From the NCBI GenBank assembly GCA_937928215.1, contig CALFWL010000041.1, positions 1 to 43,131 on the forward strand: 43,131 nt of DNA, read 5' to 3'. Below the pieces are notes generated by a model. The model was not told the origin of the DNA. It saw nothing but the letters and a program-made list of their open reading frames with translations, and made no database searches. A program made the position numbers and the translations under genes. Below, piece by piece: positions 25,820 through 34,356 of the stretch. Each line of letters begins with the position of its first letter. The stretch's first letter is position 1. Source of the DNA: an uncultured Pirellulaceae bacterium (GTDB lineage Bacteria; Planctomycetota; Planctomycetia; Pirellulales; Pirellulaceae).

Positions 25820-27111
25820 GCCATTCCGAATCCAATGCCGGCGGCAACGAGGGCAACTTGAATCCTTCGTTTGTCCAATTCGCCTGCCCCAGTTGTGACG
25901 CTCAGCTTAAAGTTGCCGCAACGATGGCCGGTCGGGACATCAAATGCCCCAAGTGCGAACGGGTCTCGAAGATCTCGACCGACTCAATCGCTGGCTCGAC
26001 GGCTGACGCGATCACTGCCGCGAAACCAAGGCAGCAGATCGCGGATTCGGCCGGGACGGCAGCCTCGTCGAAATTCGTTTCTGCTGCCAACGAATCGCCT
26101 GCGGTGGTTTCGGCGGTGGCTTCAACGGATGAACGGCTGGTCGGGCGACAGACGGAAATTCGCGACCTTTACCTTCGGGTCTGTGACGAGGTCGCGAAAA
26201 TCTTCGTAGGCCAGGATGAACTGGTCGAGGGAACTCTAGTCGCGTTGTTTTCCGGCGGTCACGTGTTGATCGAAAGTGTGCCGGGGCTTGGGAAGACTTT
26301 ATTTGTTCGCACGATAGGTAAGATTCTGGGTTGTGACTTTGGCCGAATTCAGTTCACCGCCGACCTGATGCCGTCCGATATCACAGGAGCTCCGATCTTC
26401 AACATGAAATCGCAGGAGTTCGAATTTCGTCCCGGACCGGTGTTTACTCAGTTGCTGCTGGCGGACGAAATCAATCGTTCACCTGCCAAAACGCACGCCG
26501 CGCTACTGGAAATCATGCAGGAAAAGCGAGTCACCGTCGACGGAAGAACGCATGAGCTTGAATTGCCGTTCTTGGTCGTCGCGACTCAGAACCCGATCGA
26601 ATCGGAAGGCACCTACAGCTTGCCGGAAGCGCAGCTGGATCGATTCATGTTCAAACTGGTGGCACAATATCCGTCAGCAAAGCAGGAAGCTAAGATTCTT
26701 TCGATGCATGGCGGTCAGGTCGACTTGAGTGATCGTCTTGATTCAGAAATTCAACGCGTCACCACTCCGGAAGAAATCCAACGCGTCACACAAGCCAACG
26801 CGAACGTTCGAATCGATCCGCTATTGATCGACTACATCAACCGCATCGTGCGGCTCACGCGTGACTGGCCTCAGTTTTACATGGGGGCGTCACCGCGAGC
26901 CGGGATCAGTCTAATGCAAGGGGCTCGCACGCTGGCTGCTTTCTACGGCCGAGACTTCGCGGTTCCGGATGATGTGGTTCAGATCGCCGTACCGGTGCTG
27001 AGACACCGAGTGATGCTGACGGCGGAGGCGGAGGTCGAAGGCCAGACGGTCGATCAGTTGCTGGGCGATCTGATCCGAACCGTCGAAGTCCCTCGGATGA
27101 AGGAAGAATGA
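25816..27111 (+). CDS. MoxR AAA+ ATPase with N-terminal zinc ribbon
   Basis: A 431-residue MoxR-family ATPase about 100 residues longer than usual. The extra N-terminus contains two CPxC pairs (Cys24, Cys27, Cys44, Cys47) forming a zinc ribbon of the kind found on many planctomycete proteins, followed by an Ala/Ser-rich linker to about residue 105. The ATPase core then has Walker A SVPGLGKT (154-161), the signature FTADLMPSDITG, Walker B LLLADEIN (213-220) and sensor-1 ATQNP. Unlike the MoxR at 929, Walker A has the standard Gly-Lys. MoxR ATPases remodel vWA-containing partners, here presumably the DUF58 protein encoded downstream. It overlaps the DUF4350 stop by four bases. Confidence 0.94.
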   Translation: MSHSESNAGGNEGNLNPSFVQFACPSCDAQLKVAATMAGRDIKCPKCERVSKISTDSIAGSTADAITAAKPRQQIADSAGTAASSKFVSAANESPAVVSAVASTDERLVGRQTEIRDLYLRVCDEVAKIFVGQDELVEGTLVALFSGGHVLIESVPGLGKTLFVRTIGKILGCDFGRIQFTADLMPSDITGAPIFNMKSQEFEFRPGPVFTQLLLADEINRSPAKTHAALLEIMQEKRVTVDGRTHELELPFLVVATQNPIESEGTYSLPEAQLDRFMFKLVAQYPSAKQEAKILSMHGGQVDLSDRLDSEIQRVTTPEEIQRVTQANANVRIDPLLIDYINRIVRLTRDWPQFYMGASPRAGISLMQGARTLAAFYGRDFAVPDDVVQIAVPVLRHRVMLTAEAEVEGQTVDQLLGDLIRTVEVPRMKEE

Positions 27112-27492
27112 GTTCAAGTTTGGGGTTTCGAGTTTTAGGTTTTAGGTTTTAGGTTTCAGGAGGTTGAGCATCCGGCCATAAGTTTTCTGGTATCAAGATG
27201 ACTAGTGACGTGAGGATTGTTGGTGATTCTTTCTTGAGTGATGTCACGTAACTTTGTGACGGGTGATTGAGTCTGTGCGTTGGGCGGGCGTTGATTGGTC
27301 AGATATGTTTCTAGGGCATCGCCTTGGGTTTACTTAGAGTTGCTCGTTTGGAGCGTTTCCCGTTCAGTCGATTACGCCCCACGCCGAAAACCTCGCAGCA
27401 AGTACTGAGTACCGAAAACCTCACACCTCATACCTCACACCGAAAACCTCCTTCCTGTACCCTGTAAACTTTCCCCTTTCTAACTCCGTCCC
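27112..27492 (+). repeat. Intergenic repeat region between moxR and DUF58
   Basis: This 381-base stretch interrupts an otherwise tight run of genes. On the left (27,130-27,162) a GTTTTAG heptamer is repeated about four times, the last copy with C in place of a T. On the right the motif CCGAAAACCTC occurs three times at 27384, 27412 and 27440, exactly 28 bases apart. AGGTTTT on the left is the reverse complement of AAAACCT on the right, so the two ends could pair. No gene is called here. The copies diverge outside the 11-base core, so this is not a CRISPR array. Confidence 0.65.
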
Positions 27493-28917
27493 ATGCCAGA
27501 CTGGCTTTCCCAAACGTTCGACTTCCTCGTCAGCCGCCCCTTGGTGTTGCTGACGATGCTGGCGTTGCCGCTTTTCGCAGTGGCCCGTATGGGAAACGTT
27601 TACCCTCATCGAAGACTGCTGTACCTAGCCATGCTGCCGCTGATGGTTTCGATCGCGATGGTGCTCAATCCAGTCATCGGTTGGTATTTGCTAGTGATCG
27701 ATATCGTGATCGTGGCCGTCGCGCTGTTTGATTTGTTCTCGATCGTGCCCGCGAAATATTTTGATGCGAGAAGAACGAGCATCCACATTGCGTCATTGGG
27801 CAAGCCGCATGATGTCGAGATAGAACTTACCAATCGCTCCAGAAGAACTTGTATGGTTCGCATTTGTGACGATCTGCCCGATTCGTTTTCGACCGAACCC
27901 GCGTTCACAGATGCCAGGATCAACGGACCGGGCCGAGTCCGTTTTTCGTACCGCTGCACCCCTCAGCAGCGCGGTCGCGAACAGCTGAAATGGGTACATG
28001 TTCGAGTCGACAGCAGGCTGAAACTGTGGCGGGCATTCCACAAAATCCCATGCCCTTGGACGTTCAACGTCTATCCTGACATGAAGCAGATTACCGAATA
28101 CGACCTGCTGGCTCGAACGAATCGTCTGAGCCTGCTGGGCATGCGACGGTCGCGAAAGATCGGACAAGATAATGAATTCGAGCGACTGCGTGACTACACT
28201 CAGGATGACAATTTCAAACACATTGATTGGCGGACCACGGCGAGGCGGCGGAAACTGACGGTTCGAGACTACCAAGCGAACCAAAGCCAGCGGATCATGT
28301 TCCTGATCGACTGCGGCAGAATGATGACGGGCGTCTCGGGTAAGCTGACGATGCTTGACCATTCGCTCAACGCGATGCTGATGCTCAGCTACGTCGCGCT
28401 CAAGCAGGGCGATTCGGTCGGGATGATCAGCTTCAACGATCGAATCTGCAATTTCACTCCGGCTCGTAGTGGTGTCAACCATATCAATCGATTGCTGCAC
28501 GCTTCTTATGACCAGCAGGCCGCGTTTGTGGAATCTCGATATGACGAAGCGTTTCTACATCTGCGAACCAACTGCCTGAAACGGTCGCTGGTGGTGTTGA
28601 TTACCAACGTGATCGACGAAATCAATTCGTTTCAGATTCGACAGTACCTGACGGCAATGTCAGGTCGGCATCTTCCGCTAGGGGTATTGCTGAAGGACCG
28701 CGACTTGTATCGGCACGTGGACGAAATCGATCCAAAAACCGCTCATGCCAGCGAACTTCATCACGCGGCGGCCGCAACCGATGTGATCACTTGGCGACAG
28801 AGCGTCATTCGCGATCTTCAACACGGCGGAGCACTCACGCTGGACGTTTATCCTGAGCAGTTAACCAGCGGTTTGGTAAACCAGTATCTGGACATCAAAG
28901 CTCGTCACCTGTTGTAG
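27493..28917 (+). CDS. DUF58 protein with vWA-like domain
   Basis: A 474-residue protein with two or three N-terminal membrane segments (residues 15-80), a beta-rich domain (about 95-195) and the DUF58 signature EFERLRDYTQDDNFKHIDWRTTARR (228-252). A vWA-like fold follows, starting IMFLIDCGRMM near 268-278. The metal-site motif DxSxS is changed to D-C-G-R-M, so metal binding may be lost or altered. DUF58 proteins are the typical partners of MoxR ATPases. The start is the ATG at 27493. The 3' end overlaps the convergent MnmE-like gene by 23 bases. The repeat region upstream separates it from moxR, so it may have its own promoter. Confidence 0.9.
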   Translation: MPDWLSQTFDFLVSRPLVLLTMLALPLFAVARMGNVYPHRRLLYLAMLPLMVSIAMVLNPVIGWYLLVIDIVIVAVALFDLFSIVPAKYFDARRTSIHIASLGKPHDVEIELTNRSRRTCMVRICDDLPDSFSTEPAFTDARINGPGRVRFSYRCTPQQRGREQLKWVHVRVDSRLKLWRAFHKIPCPWTFNVYPDMKQITEYDLLARTNRLSLLGMRRSRKIGQDNEFERLRDYTQDDNFKHIDWRTTARRRKLTVRDYQANQSQRIMFLIDCGRMMTGVSGKLTMLDHSLNAMLMLSYVALKQGDSVGMISFNDRICNFTPARSGVNHINRLLHASYDQQAAFVESRYDEAFLHLRTNCLKRSLVVLITNVIDEINSFQIRQYLTAMSGRHLPLGVLLKDRDLYRHVDEIDPKTAHASELHHAAAATDVITWRQSVIRDLQHGGALTLDVYPEQLTSGLVNQYLDIKARHLL

Positions 28918-30118
28918 TTGCTTCGGACTTGTTGCTAGAAAACAATTGAAGAAGTTGGGCTGCTCGATCACATCGGTCGTCAGGGGCACCACGGTCGGCC
29001 AACAAGCAATCACGCACATCCCTCAGACGACAAACGGCATCCGAACTGACGCACCACGCCGCGTCCGCAGCAGGCAACTCAGGGACCAGTTTGTTTGCAA
29101 TCAACTGAACCAGTTGCTCAATGCCCTCATTCTGCGTCGCGCTGGTGGCGAGCCCAGCGGGGCGCGGGGCATCATTCTTCTCGATTGCGTGATGCGAAGC
29201 TGAAGCCGCTCGGTCGCTTTTGTTGTGAACGACAATGTCACAATCGAGGCGATCGAGTAGCTCCTGATCGCGGTCGTTCCACGCTCTTGATGCATCGAAA
29301 ACGCCAATCACGAGACGCGCCTTTTCAATTTTCCGGTGAGCATTCTCGATCCCAAGTCCCTCGATCGGACTTTCCGCATCGCGTAGTCCGGCGGTATCCG
29401 AAAGTTCGATCGGCCAACCGTCAACGGCGGTTCGTTGTGAGACCACGTCGCGAGTTGTCCCGGCGGACGCATGAACAATGGCTCGTTGAAATCCCACAAT
29501 GGCATTGATCAAGCTGCTTTTGCCAACATTCGGCTGACCACACAGAACGACCGAAGGCGTTCGAGTCAGTGATAATCCAAAATCGGACCACGTCAGAATC
29601 TGATCGACCGAACCCATCGCTTCTTCAACCTGACGGTCTTGAAGCAATGTGTGAAGTTCCTCAATGGCAGCCGGCAGGAGACTCAGCTGCCGCAAGATCA
29701 GTGACGCCGTCAGCTCGGTTGTGGCTTGCGGGAGAGTCCTCCACACTTCATCGCGCCAAGCGTTCGTGTCGGTTGGATCGGGCGATCCAAGAGGCATTCC
29801 TTCAACCGCCCCGCGATCAGCCAGAGACGACACAATGGAATCGACCGCCGCGGTCCCGCCGTGGCAATGAATTTCGAAATGTTCGCTGGACAAACGGCAA
29901 ACCACAACGTCTTCTCCCGTCGGAGCCCACGTCCCGTAGACCAATTTTCGATGCGCGACTTCACGATACGCACGCTGACTGAATGGGCGAAAGACATCTT
30001 CGATTGCTCTACTCGCACCGGTCCCGCGCACTTCCACGACAGCAATCGCACCCCGTCCTGCTGCAGTCAACCGGCAACAAACAAGCGCTGTCGTTTCATT
30101 GTCTACGAGATTGGCCAT
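28895..30118 (-). CDS. MnmE-like GTPase lacking the C-terminal cysteine motif
   Basis: A 407-residue protein homologous to MnmE (TrmE), which with MnmG modifies the wobble uridine of certain tRNAs. An N-terminal folate-binding-like part (AGRGAIAVVEVRG, FEIHCHGG at 81-88) is followed by a shortened helical part and the GTPase domain: GQPNVGKSS (194-202), TTRD (221-224), DTAGLRD (241-247) and NKSD near 300. MnmE proteins normally have about 450 residues and end in FCIGK, whose Cys is needed for catalysis. This one ends in a polar tail, and the usual PGEFTKRAFLNGKLDL line is also missing. It may be a divergent paralogue rather than the modification enzyme. It lies 30 bases after coaX on the same strand. 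Confidence 0.85.
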   Translation of the reverse strand: MANLVDNETTALVCCRLTAAGRGAIAVVEVRGTGASRAIEDVFRPFSQRAYREVAHRKLVYGTWAPTGEDVVVCRLSSEHFEIHCHGGTAAVDSIVSSLADRGAVEGMPLGSPDPTDTNAWRDEVWRTLPQATTELTASLILRQLSLLPAAIEELHTLLQDRQVEEAMGSVDQILTWSDFGLSLTRTPSVVLCGQPNVGKSSLINAIVGFQRAIVHASAGTTRDVVSQRTAVDGWPIELSDTAGLRDAESPIEGLGIENAHRKIEKARLVIGVFDASRAWNDRDQELLDRLDCDIVVHNKSDRAASASHHAIEKNDAPRPAGLATSATQNEGIEQLVQLIANKLVPELPAADAAWCVSSDAVCRLRDVRDCLLADRGAPDDRCDRAAQLLQLFSSNKSEATTTGDEL

Positions 30119-30148
30119 GTGTTCGATATCGATGGATTCGTGACGCGA

Positions 30149-30949
30149 TCAGCTCTTGCTGCCGTGATCGAGGGATCGAGCAACACTGGCGACCCCTTGG
30201 AGCACGAGGTGGTCGACGTAGTGCCAGTCATTGGGCAACAGTTGGCGAATCACTGCGATGCCGCCTCCTGAAGCAACAACAAACGGATTGTTGTCCAGCT
30301 TGCTCGAGATGCGATCGACAATTCCACGAATTGAAAAAGCTTGTGCCGACACGACACCCGCCAGAATTGCGGACTCGGTCGAATCCCCGATCGCCTGCTC
30401 AAGATTCACATCAATCCATGGCACCTTCACGTCTGGCAGGTTTCCCGTTGAGCGATGCAGGGAACGGAAGCTTGTCTCGGCCCCCGGAAATATTACGCCT
30501 CCTTGGAACACGTCTTCTGAGTCGACTAGATCAATCGTGACCGCGGTGCCTGCGTCAATCACGATGACTGGCTTGGATTCATTCGAGCGGTGGCGATTGA
30601 TCAAAACCGCAGCCTTTGCCGCGAGCAACCGATCGATGCCCAGTTGTTGACGAGACTGAACGTTGGAAATCAGGTCAACATCGCTCTGGGTCAATAATCG
30701 ACAATCAGTGTCAGGAAAAAGCGTCTGCCATTGGTTCTGGAAATCTTGCAGGTGTGATCCGTTCACGCTGGAAACGAAACAGCCAGACGGTTGCGTTTCG
30801 GACAAGACTTCTTGAAAACCCTCTATCGCGTCATCAGAAAGCGTCATCCCAAACCGAGACACCGCGTCCGATTCGATGGCGTATGACTCGCGATCGACCG
30901 CGACCAGCTTGATCGAACTGTTTCCGATATCGGCAAGAATTGCTGTCAT
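30149..30949 (-). CDS. coaX: Type III pantothenate kinase
   Basis: A 266-residue type III pantothenate kinase, catalysing the first step of coenzyme A synthesis. The ATP-phosphate loop is DIGNSSIK (7-14), the substrate-binding line LGIDRLLAAKAA is at 103-114, the catalytic Asp lies in VIDAGTAVTIDLV (Asp132), and GGVIFPG (150-156) follows. Length and motif order are standard for CoaX, an enzyme insensitive to coenzyme A feedback. The gene is followed by the MnmE-like GTPase 30 bases downstream and preceded by obg 85 bases upstream, all on the minus strand, so they may form one transcript. Confidence 0.92.
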   Translation of the reverse strand: MTAILADIGNSSIKLVAVDRESYAIESDAVSRFGMTLSDDAIEGFQEVLSETQPSGCFVSSVNGSHLQDFQNQWQTLFPDTDCRLLTQSDVDLISNVQSRQQLGIDRLLAAKAAVLINRHRSNESKPVIVIDAGTAVTIDLVDSEDVFQGGVIFPGAETSFRSLHRSTGNLPDVKVPWIDVNLEQAIGDSTESAILAGVVSAQAFSIRGIVDRISSKLDNNPFVVASGGGIAVIRQLLPNDWHYVDHLVLQGVASVARSLDHGSKS

Positions 30950-31034
30950 GGCGTTCTTGTACTGACTGGAAGCAAAGGCGGAAATGACGGAAAGCCTAAT
31001 CGTTGGTTTCCAGATGACTTTACCTGGGAACGCT

Positions 31035-32027
31035 TCAAACCTTTTGCGTCAACGTTGCATCAATCTCATTCAACAGCCGAGGCAGTCCTTCACCCGTGAC
31101 TGCGGAAATGCTCAGCACCGGCTTACCCGCAGCTTGACTCAGTTGTTGTGCTACTTCACCAGCATCAGGCAGCTCGGACTTCGTGCAGACCAGAATTTCG
31201 GGGCGTTCGATCAAACTTGCATTGTACTGCTCCAATTCCCCTCGAATTGCCAAGTAGTTGGCAACCGGATCGGTCTGGTCCATCGGCATAGGTTCGACCA
31301 AGTGAACAAGAATTCCCGCTCGCTCGATGTGCTTCAGAAAATCGTGCCCAAGCCCGACACCCTGCGCGGCTCCTTCAATCAAGCCGGGAATGTCTGCCAT
31401 CACGAATGAGCGATCCATATCGACCTGAACCATTCCAAGGTTTGGAAACCGAGTCGTGAAGGGGTAGTTGGCGATCTCGGGCCGTGCCGCCGAAAGCCGA
31501 CTGAGCAACGTACTCTTGCCTGCGTTCGGCATGCCAACGAGACCGACATCGGCGATGACTTTCAGCTCAAGGATCAATTTTCGCTGCTCGCCCGGACTGC
31601 CCTCACCCGCCTGCCGAGGCGCCTGATTGGTTGATGACTTGAATCGAGTATTCCCTTTGCCCCCGCGTCCGCCGTGCGCGGCGATGACGGAATCGCCATC
31701 GTTCGCCAGATCCTTGATTACAAAACCATTCACCGCGTCGACCACAATTGTGCCGGGAGGGACGTGCACATGAACGTCATCCGCATTGGCTCCATGGCGA
31801 CCTGATCCCTGCCCGCCGTTGCCATTTTTACCTCGAATGTGATGACGGTTCGCCAGATCCATCAGACTGTTGACGCCGTGCTTTGCGTGAAGGATGACAC
31901 TACCGCCGTTGCCACCGTCGCCTCCGTCCGGGCCTCCGCGGGGAACATATTTTTCGCGTCGAAAGCTAATGCAACCGTGGCCGCCACGACCTCCGATGAC
32001 TTCGATTTGAACGCGATCGACAAACAT
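31035..32027 (-). CDS. obg: Obg-family GTPase
   Basis: A 330-residue Obg GTPase, which acts in late assembly of the large ribosomal subunit. The glycine-rich Obg fold fills residues 1-157 (MFVDRVQIEVIGGRGGHGC, GGPDGGDGGNGG, RGGKGN). The GTPase domain has GMPNAGKST (165-173), the switch region PFTTRFPNLG and DIPGLIEG (212-219). The G4 motif reads TKSE instead of the classical NKxD, and the C-terminal OCT extension is absent, which is a known variant. The longer frame begins with an unlikely TTG at 32066, so the ATG at 32027 is used. It follows rpmA on the same strand with a hairpin in the gap. Confidence 0.94.
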   Translation of the reverse strand: MFVDRVQIEVIGGRGGHGCISFRREKYVPRGGPDGGDGGNGGSVILHAKHGVNSLMDLANRHHIRGKNGNGGQGSGRHGANADDVHVHVPPGTIVVDAVNGFVIKDLANDGDSVIAAHGGRGGKGNTRFKSSTNQAPRQAGEGSPGEQRKLILELKVIADVGLVGMPNAGKSTLLSRLSAARPEIANYPFTTRFPNLGMVQVDMDRSFVMADIPGLIEGAAQGVGLGHDFLKHIERAGILVHLVEPMPMDQTDPVANYLAIRGELEQYNASLIERPEILVCTKSELPDAGEVAQQLSQAAGKPVLSISAVTGEGLPRLLNEIDATLTQKV

Positions 32028-32067
32028 GGCAATTTGAACAGAAAAAAAGGACGTTGGAAAACGCAAA

Positions 32068-32089
32068 CAGGATGCCAGTTGGCATCCTG
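32068..32089 (-). terminator. Perfect hairpin between rpmA and obg
   Basis: A perfect 10-base-pair inverted repeat with a two-base loop lies at 32068-32089, between the rpmA stop and the obg start. On the minus strand it is followed by TTTGCGTTTTCC and then more T-rich sequence. It could be an attenuator that lowers obg expression relative to the abundant ribosomal protein, or an RNase-stabilising structure for rpmA mRNA. Confidence 0.6.
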
Positions 32090-32117
32090 CTGGGTATCAA
32101 GAATTGTCAGCCGAAGA

Positions 32118-32369
32118 TCAGCTTGCTTCTGCAACCACGTTGATTCGGCGACCTTTGCGATCGAACATTACCTGCCCATCAATCAGAGCAAACAGCGTGT
32201 AATCTTTGCCTTGGCCGACACCTTTGCCAGGGTGCCACTTGTTGCCAACCTGACGAATCAGAATGTTGCCTGCCACGACTCTCTCGCTGCCGAACTTTTT
32301 GACGCCACGTCGTTGGGCGTTTGAATCGCGACCGTTGCGGCTGGAGCCCTGTCCCTTTTTATGTGCCAT
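32118..32369 (-). CDS. rpmA: Large ribosomal subunit protein L27
   Basis: An 83-residue L27 protein, located near the peptidyl transferase centre of the ribosome. The N-terminus [19 protein letters not shown] and the core [41 protein letters not shown] are diagnostic; no cleavable Firmicute-type leader is present. The gene for L21, usually directly upstream of rpmA, is not seen here: the upstream 147 bases hold no frame, and a hypothetical exported-protein gene follows. obg is downstream as in most bacteria. Confidence 0.97.
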   Translation of the reverse strand: MAHKKGQGSSRNGRDSNAQRRGVKKFGSERVVAGNILIRQVGNKWHPGKGVGQGKDYTLFALIDGQVMFDRKGRRINVVAEAS

Positions 32370-32516
32370 TGTGCTTCTCTGTATCTTTGTCTTGTTTTTT
32401 AATTCGTTCGATCAAGTCGAATGGATGACTCGTTCGAGACCGCCCAAGCTGAAACCAGACCGCTGAGCCGTTTGAGCTGAAAGCTAGTTCAGATTCCGAT
32501 AATCGAATCGCCCAGT

Positions 32517-33845
32517 CTAGCGGTAGATCCACAGATGATCAAGGCTTTTGATGAACCGGATCTTGCCGAAATCAGGTTCCCAGTACTGCGGTTCCAACGC
32601 CAGCGTGTACGCGTCTTCGTCCAAGGTCATCGACCATTTCTGCCCCGGAATCAAGGTTTTTAGGTCTAAATCAGCCGGGATATCGAGTCCCGAACCCTCA
32701 ATCGCGATGGCGACATCGCTGGGAAGCTCGCCCTTGTCCAACGTCGGCGTAAGGCCCGAGTTGAACGTTTCGAGGCTCACCTTGCCATCCGTTTCGGCAA
32801 TCAAGACGCTTCGGTTAGCTGACTCGCTTTCGTGGTAGACCCGCAGAACCGGGCCCGGCAAGGCGTATCGTTTCGTGATCAGTACCTGCTGACGAGGATC
32901 ATTGACCAGTGGAATTCCGTAATCAACGTTGTCTTGAGATTCGCTAACGGTGTCGCCTGGTCGCCAGAAGTTCAGTTGAAGCGTCTTTTTGTCCAGTTCG
33001 ATGTTGCCGTCTGAATCTTTTCGAATTCGATAGGCGTTGGTCAAGCCCGAAACGTACACGCTCAGGTAGTCAATTCTAGGATCGATATCTTTCCAAATTG
33101 CCACGCCCCACACGCCATCTGATGCGGGATCTTCGATGACGGGCAATGCCACCTGAGACATCTGCACGGTGCTTAAAAGCCTGCGCCCCGAGTCTTCGCG
33201 TTGTTGGATCAGTTTCACGAGGGATGGATCGATGAAGTCGCGATAGACCGCTTTCTCGTACTCTGATTTTTCAGCCGGGATGACCCATCCTTCAAGAGTA
33301 AATCGCGGCAGGAACTCCGGCTTCGCATCTGCTTCCTGCTTGTTCTTCTGGAGCTCGTATAGCTGGCGATCGAAATTCGGATTCGCCTTCACCTGCTCGA
33401 AGCCCATCGATTTGCCAAGGTTTCGAATTCGGTAAACCATGTACCAGATATTATTTTGAGTGACCGCCCCGGAAGCCTGGCGGACAGGCTGGGACGTTTG
33501 CCGCAAACCCGTGAATGAGAACTCGTACTGCCAGATGTCACGGAACAAGACAACTCGGCGCGAAAGTTCGTGCAGCGTCACCTGCCGAGGTAGCGTTTTT
33601 GGTTGGTACGCCTGAACATCGATTCCCGGCAACCGCATCGGCAACGAGAAACTGTCACGCACGTCTAGAACGGTCGGGATCGTTTTCAGAACCCCAGGCG
33701 CGAGTTCCCGCGCCTGATCGAATTTCACCTGCCCACAGACCGATGCCGGGGAGGCAATTGAGAATGCAACTGACACCAGCGTGCTGGACACCAACAGCAT
33801 CAGATTCATCTTGGCGGGTCGCGTTTGCATGGTCTGGCCTGGCAA
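32517..33845 (-). CDS. Exported hypothetical protein, likely planctomycete-specific
   Basis: A 442-residue protein with a signal sequence (hydrophobic core LMLLVSSTLVSVAFSIA, probable cleavage near VCGQ). The mature part is rich in beta-strand-like segments, with the lines FRDIWQYEFSFTGLRQ, NNIWYMVYRIRNLG and GVWGVAIWKDIDPRIDYLSVYVSGLTNAYR. I remember comparable sequences from planctomycete genomes annotated as hypothetical, but no domain name. The start is ambiguous: ATG at 33845, or the Met codons at residues 6 or 13. It is preceded by a 511-base gap and is on the same strand as rpmA, which follows after 147 bases. Confidence 0.8.
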   Translation of the reverse strand: MPGQTMQTRPAKMNLMLLVSSTLVSVAFSIASPASVCGQVKFDQARELAPGVLKTIPTVLDVRDSFSLPMRLPGIDVQAYQPKTLPRQVTLHELSRRVVLFRDIWQYEFSFTGLRQTSQPVRQASGAVTQNNIWYMVYRIRNLGKSMGFEQVKANPNFDRQLYELQKNKQEADAKPEFLPRFTLEGWVIPAEKSEYEKAVYRDFIDPSLVKLIQQREDSGRRLLSTVQMSQVALPVIEDPASDGVWGVAIWKDIDPRIDYLSVYVSGLTNAYRIRKDSDGNIELDKKTLQLNFWRPGDTVSESQDNVDYGIPLVNDPRQQVLITKRYALPGPVLRVYHESESANRSVLIAETDGKVSLETFNSGLTPTLDKGELPSDVAIAIEGSGLDIPADLDLKTLIPGQKWSMTLDEDAYTLALEPQYWEPDFGKIRFIKSLDHLWIYR

Positions 33846-34356
33846 CAGTTCGCAATAAGGTTGAAATTGAATCTTCTTGTGGTCCTAGCACGAGTCACGA
33901 CGGACCCCATCACGCCCGTTCGGGTCACCTTGAACTCGCCAATGGTTATCGGTCCCGCGCTCGGGCTTCCATCAGGATGCAGTCATTCAAGGATTGGTCG
34001 GTCCCTCTGCTCGACGCGACCCGTCAGGTCTGGTCAAAATCTGCTGCCAACAGCAAAACACCTCAGACAAGCCGGCTCTCGGCAGCAACGAAGTATAGTT
34101 GGAGCCACCGAAACGGGTCAACATTTATCGTGCTTTCCAGCCCCGTTGCTCAAGAACTCCGGCAGCCTGGCAAGGAAAGAAAACGAAATCTCGTCGAATC
34201 GGCGGGCAATCATCAAGCCCATCCGGCGTCGCCATCCAGACTGATCAAGCCTCAAGCTCTGTTGAAGCCAATTTTCTTGATTTCGGAAACTTCCAGATTT
34301 CGGAAACTTTCTCGTTCCCTACCACCATAAGTTTCGACGAACAGCCAGTACGAGCG
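33846..34356. other. Intergenic region upstream of the exported protein
   Basis: About 510 bases without a supported gene. Plus-strand frames that cross it are antisense to the flanking genes or lack motifs. A direct repeat, GATTTCGGAAACTT at 34279-34292 and 34296-34309 (17-base period), is the only structure I noticed. The promoter of the downstream minus-strand gene is presumably here. Confidence 0.4.

Noticed and set aside
27384-27467. CRISPR array, because three motifs are 28 bases apart
   Set aside because: Only 11 bases of each unit are conserved, there are three copies, and no cas gene is present.
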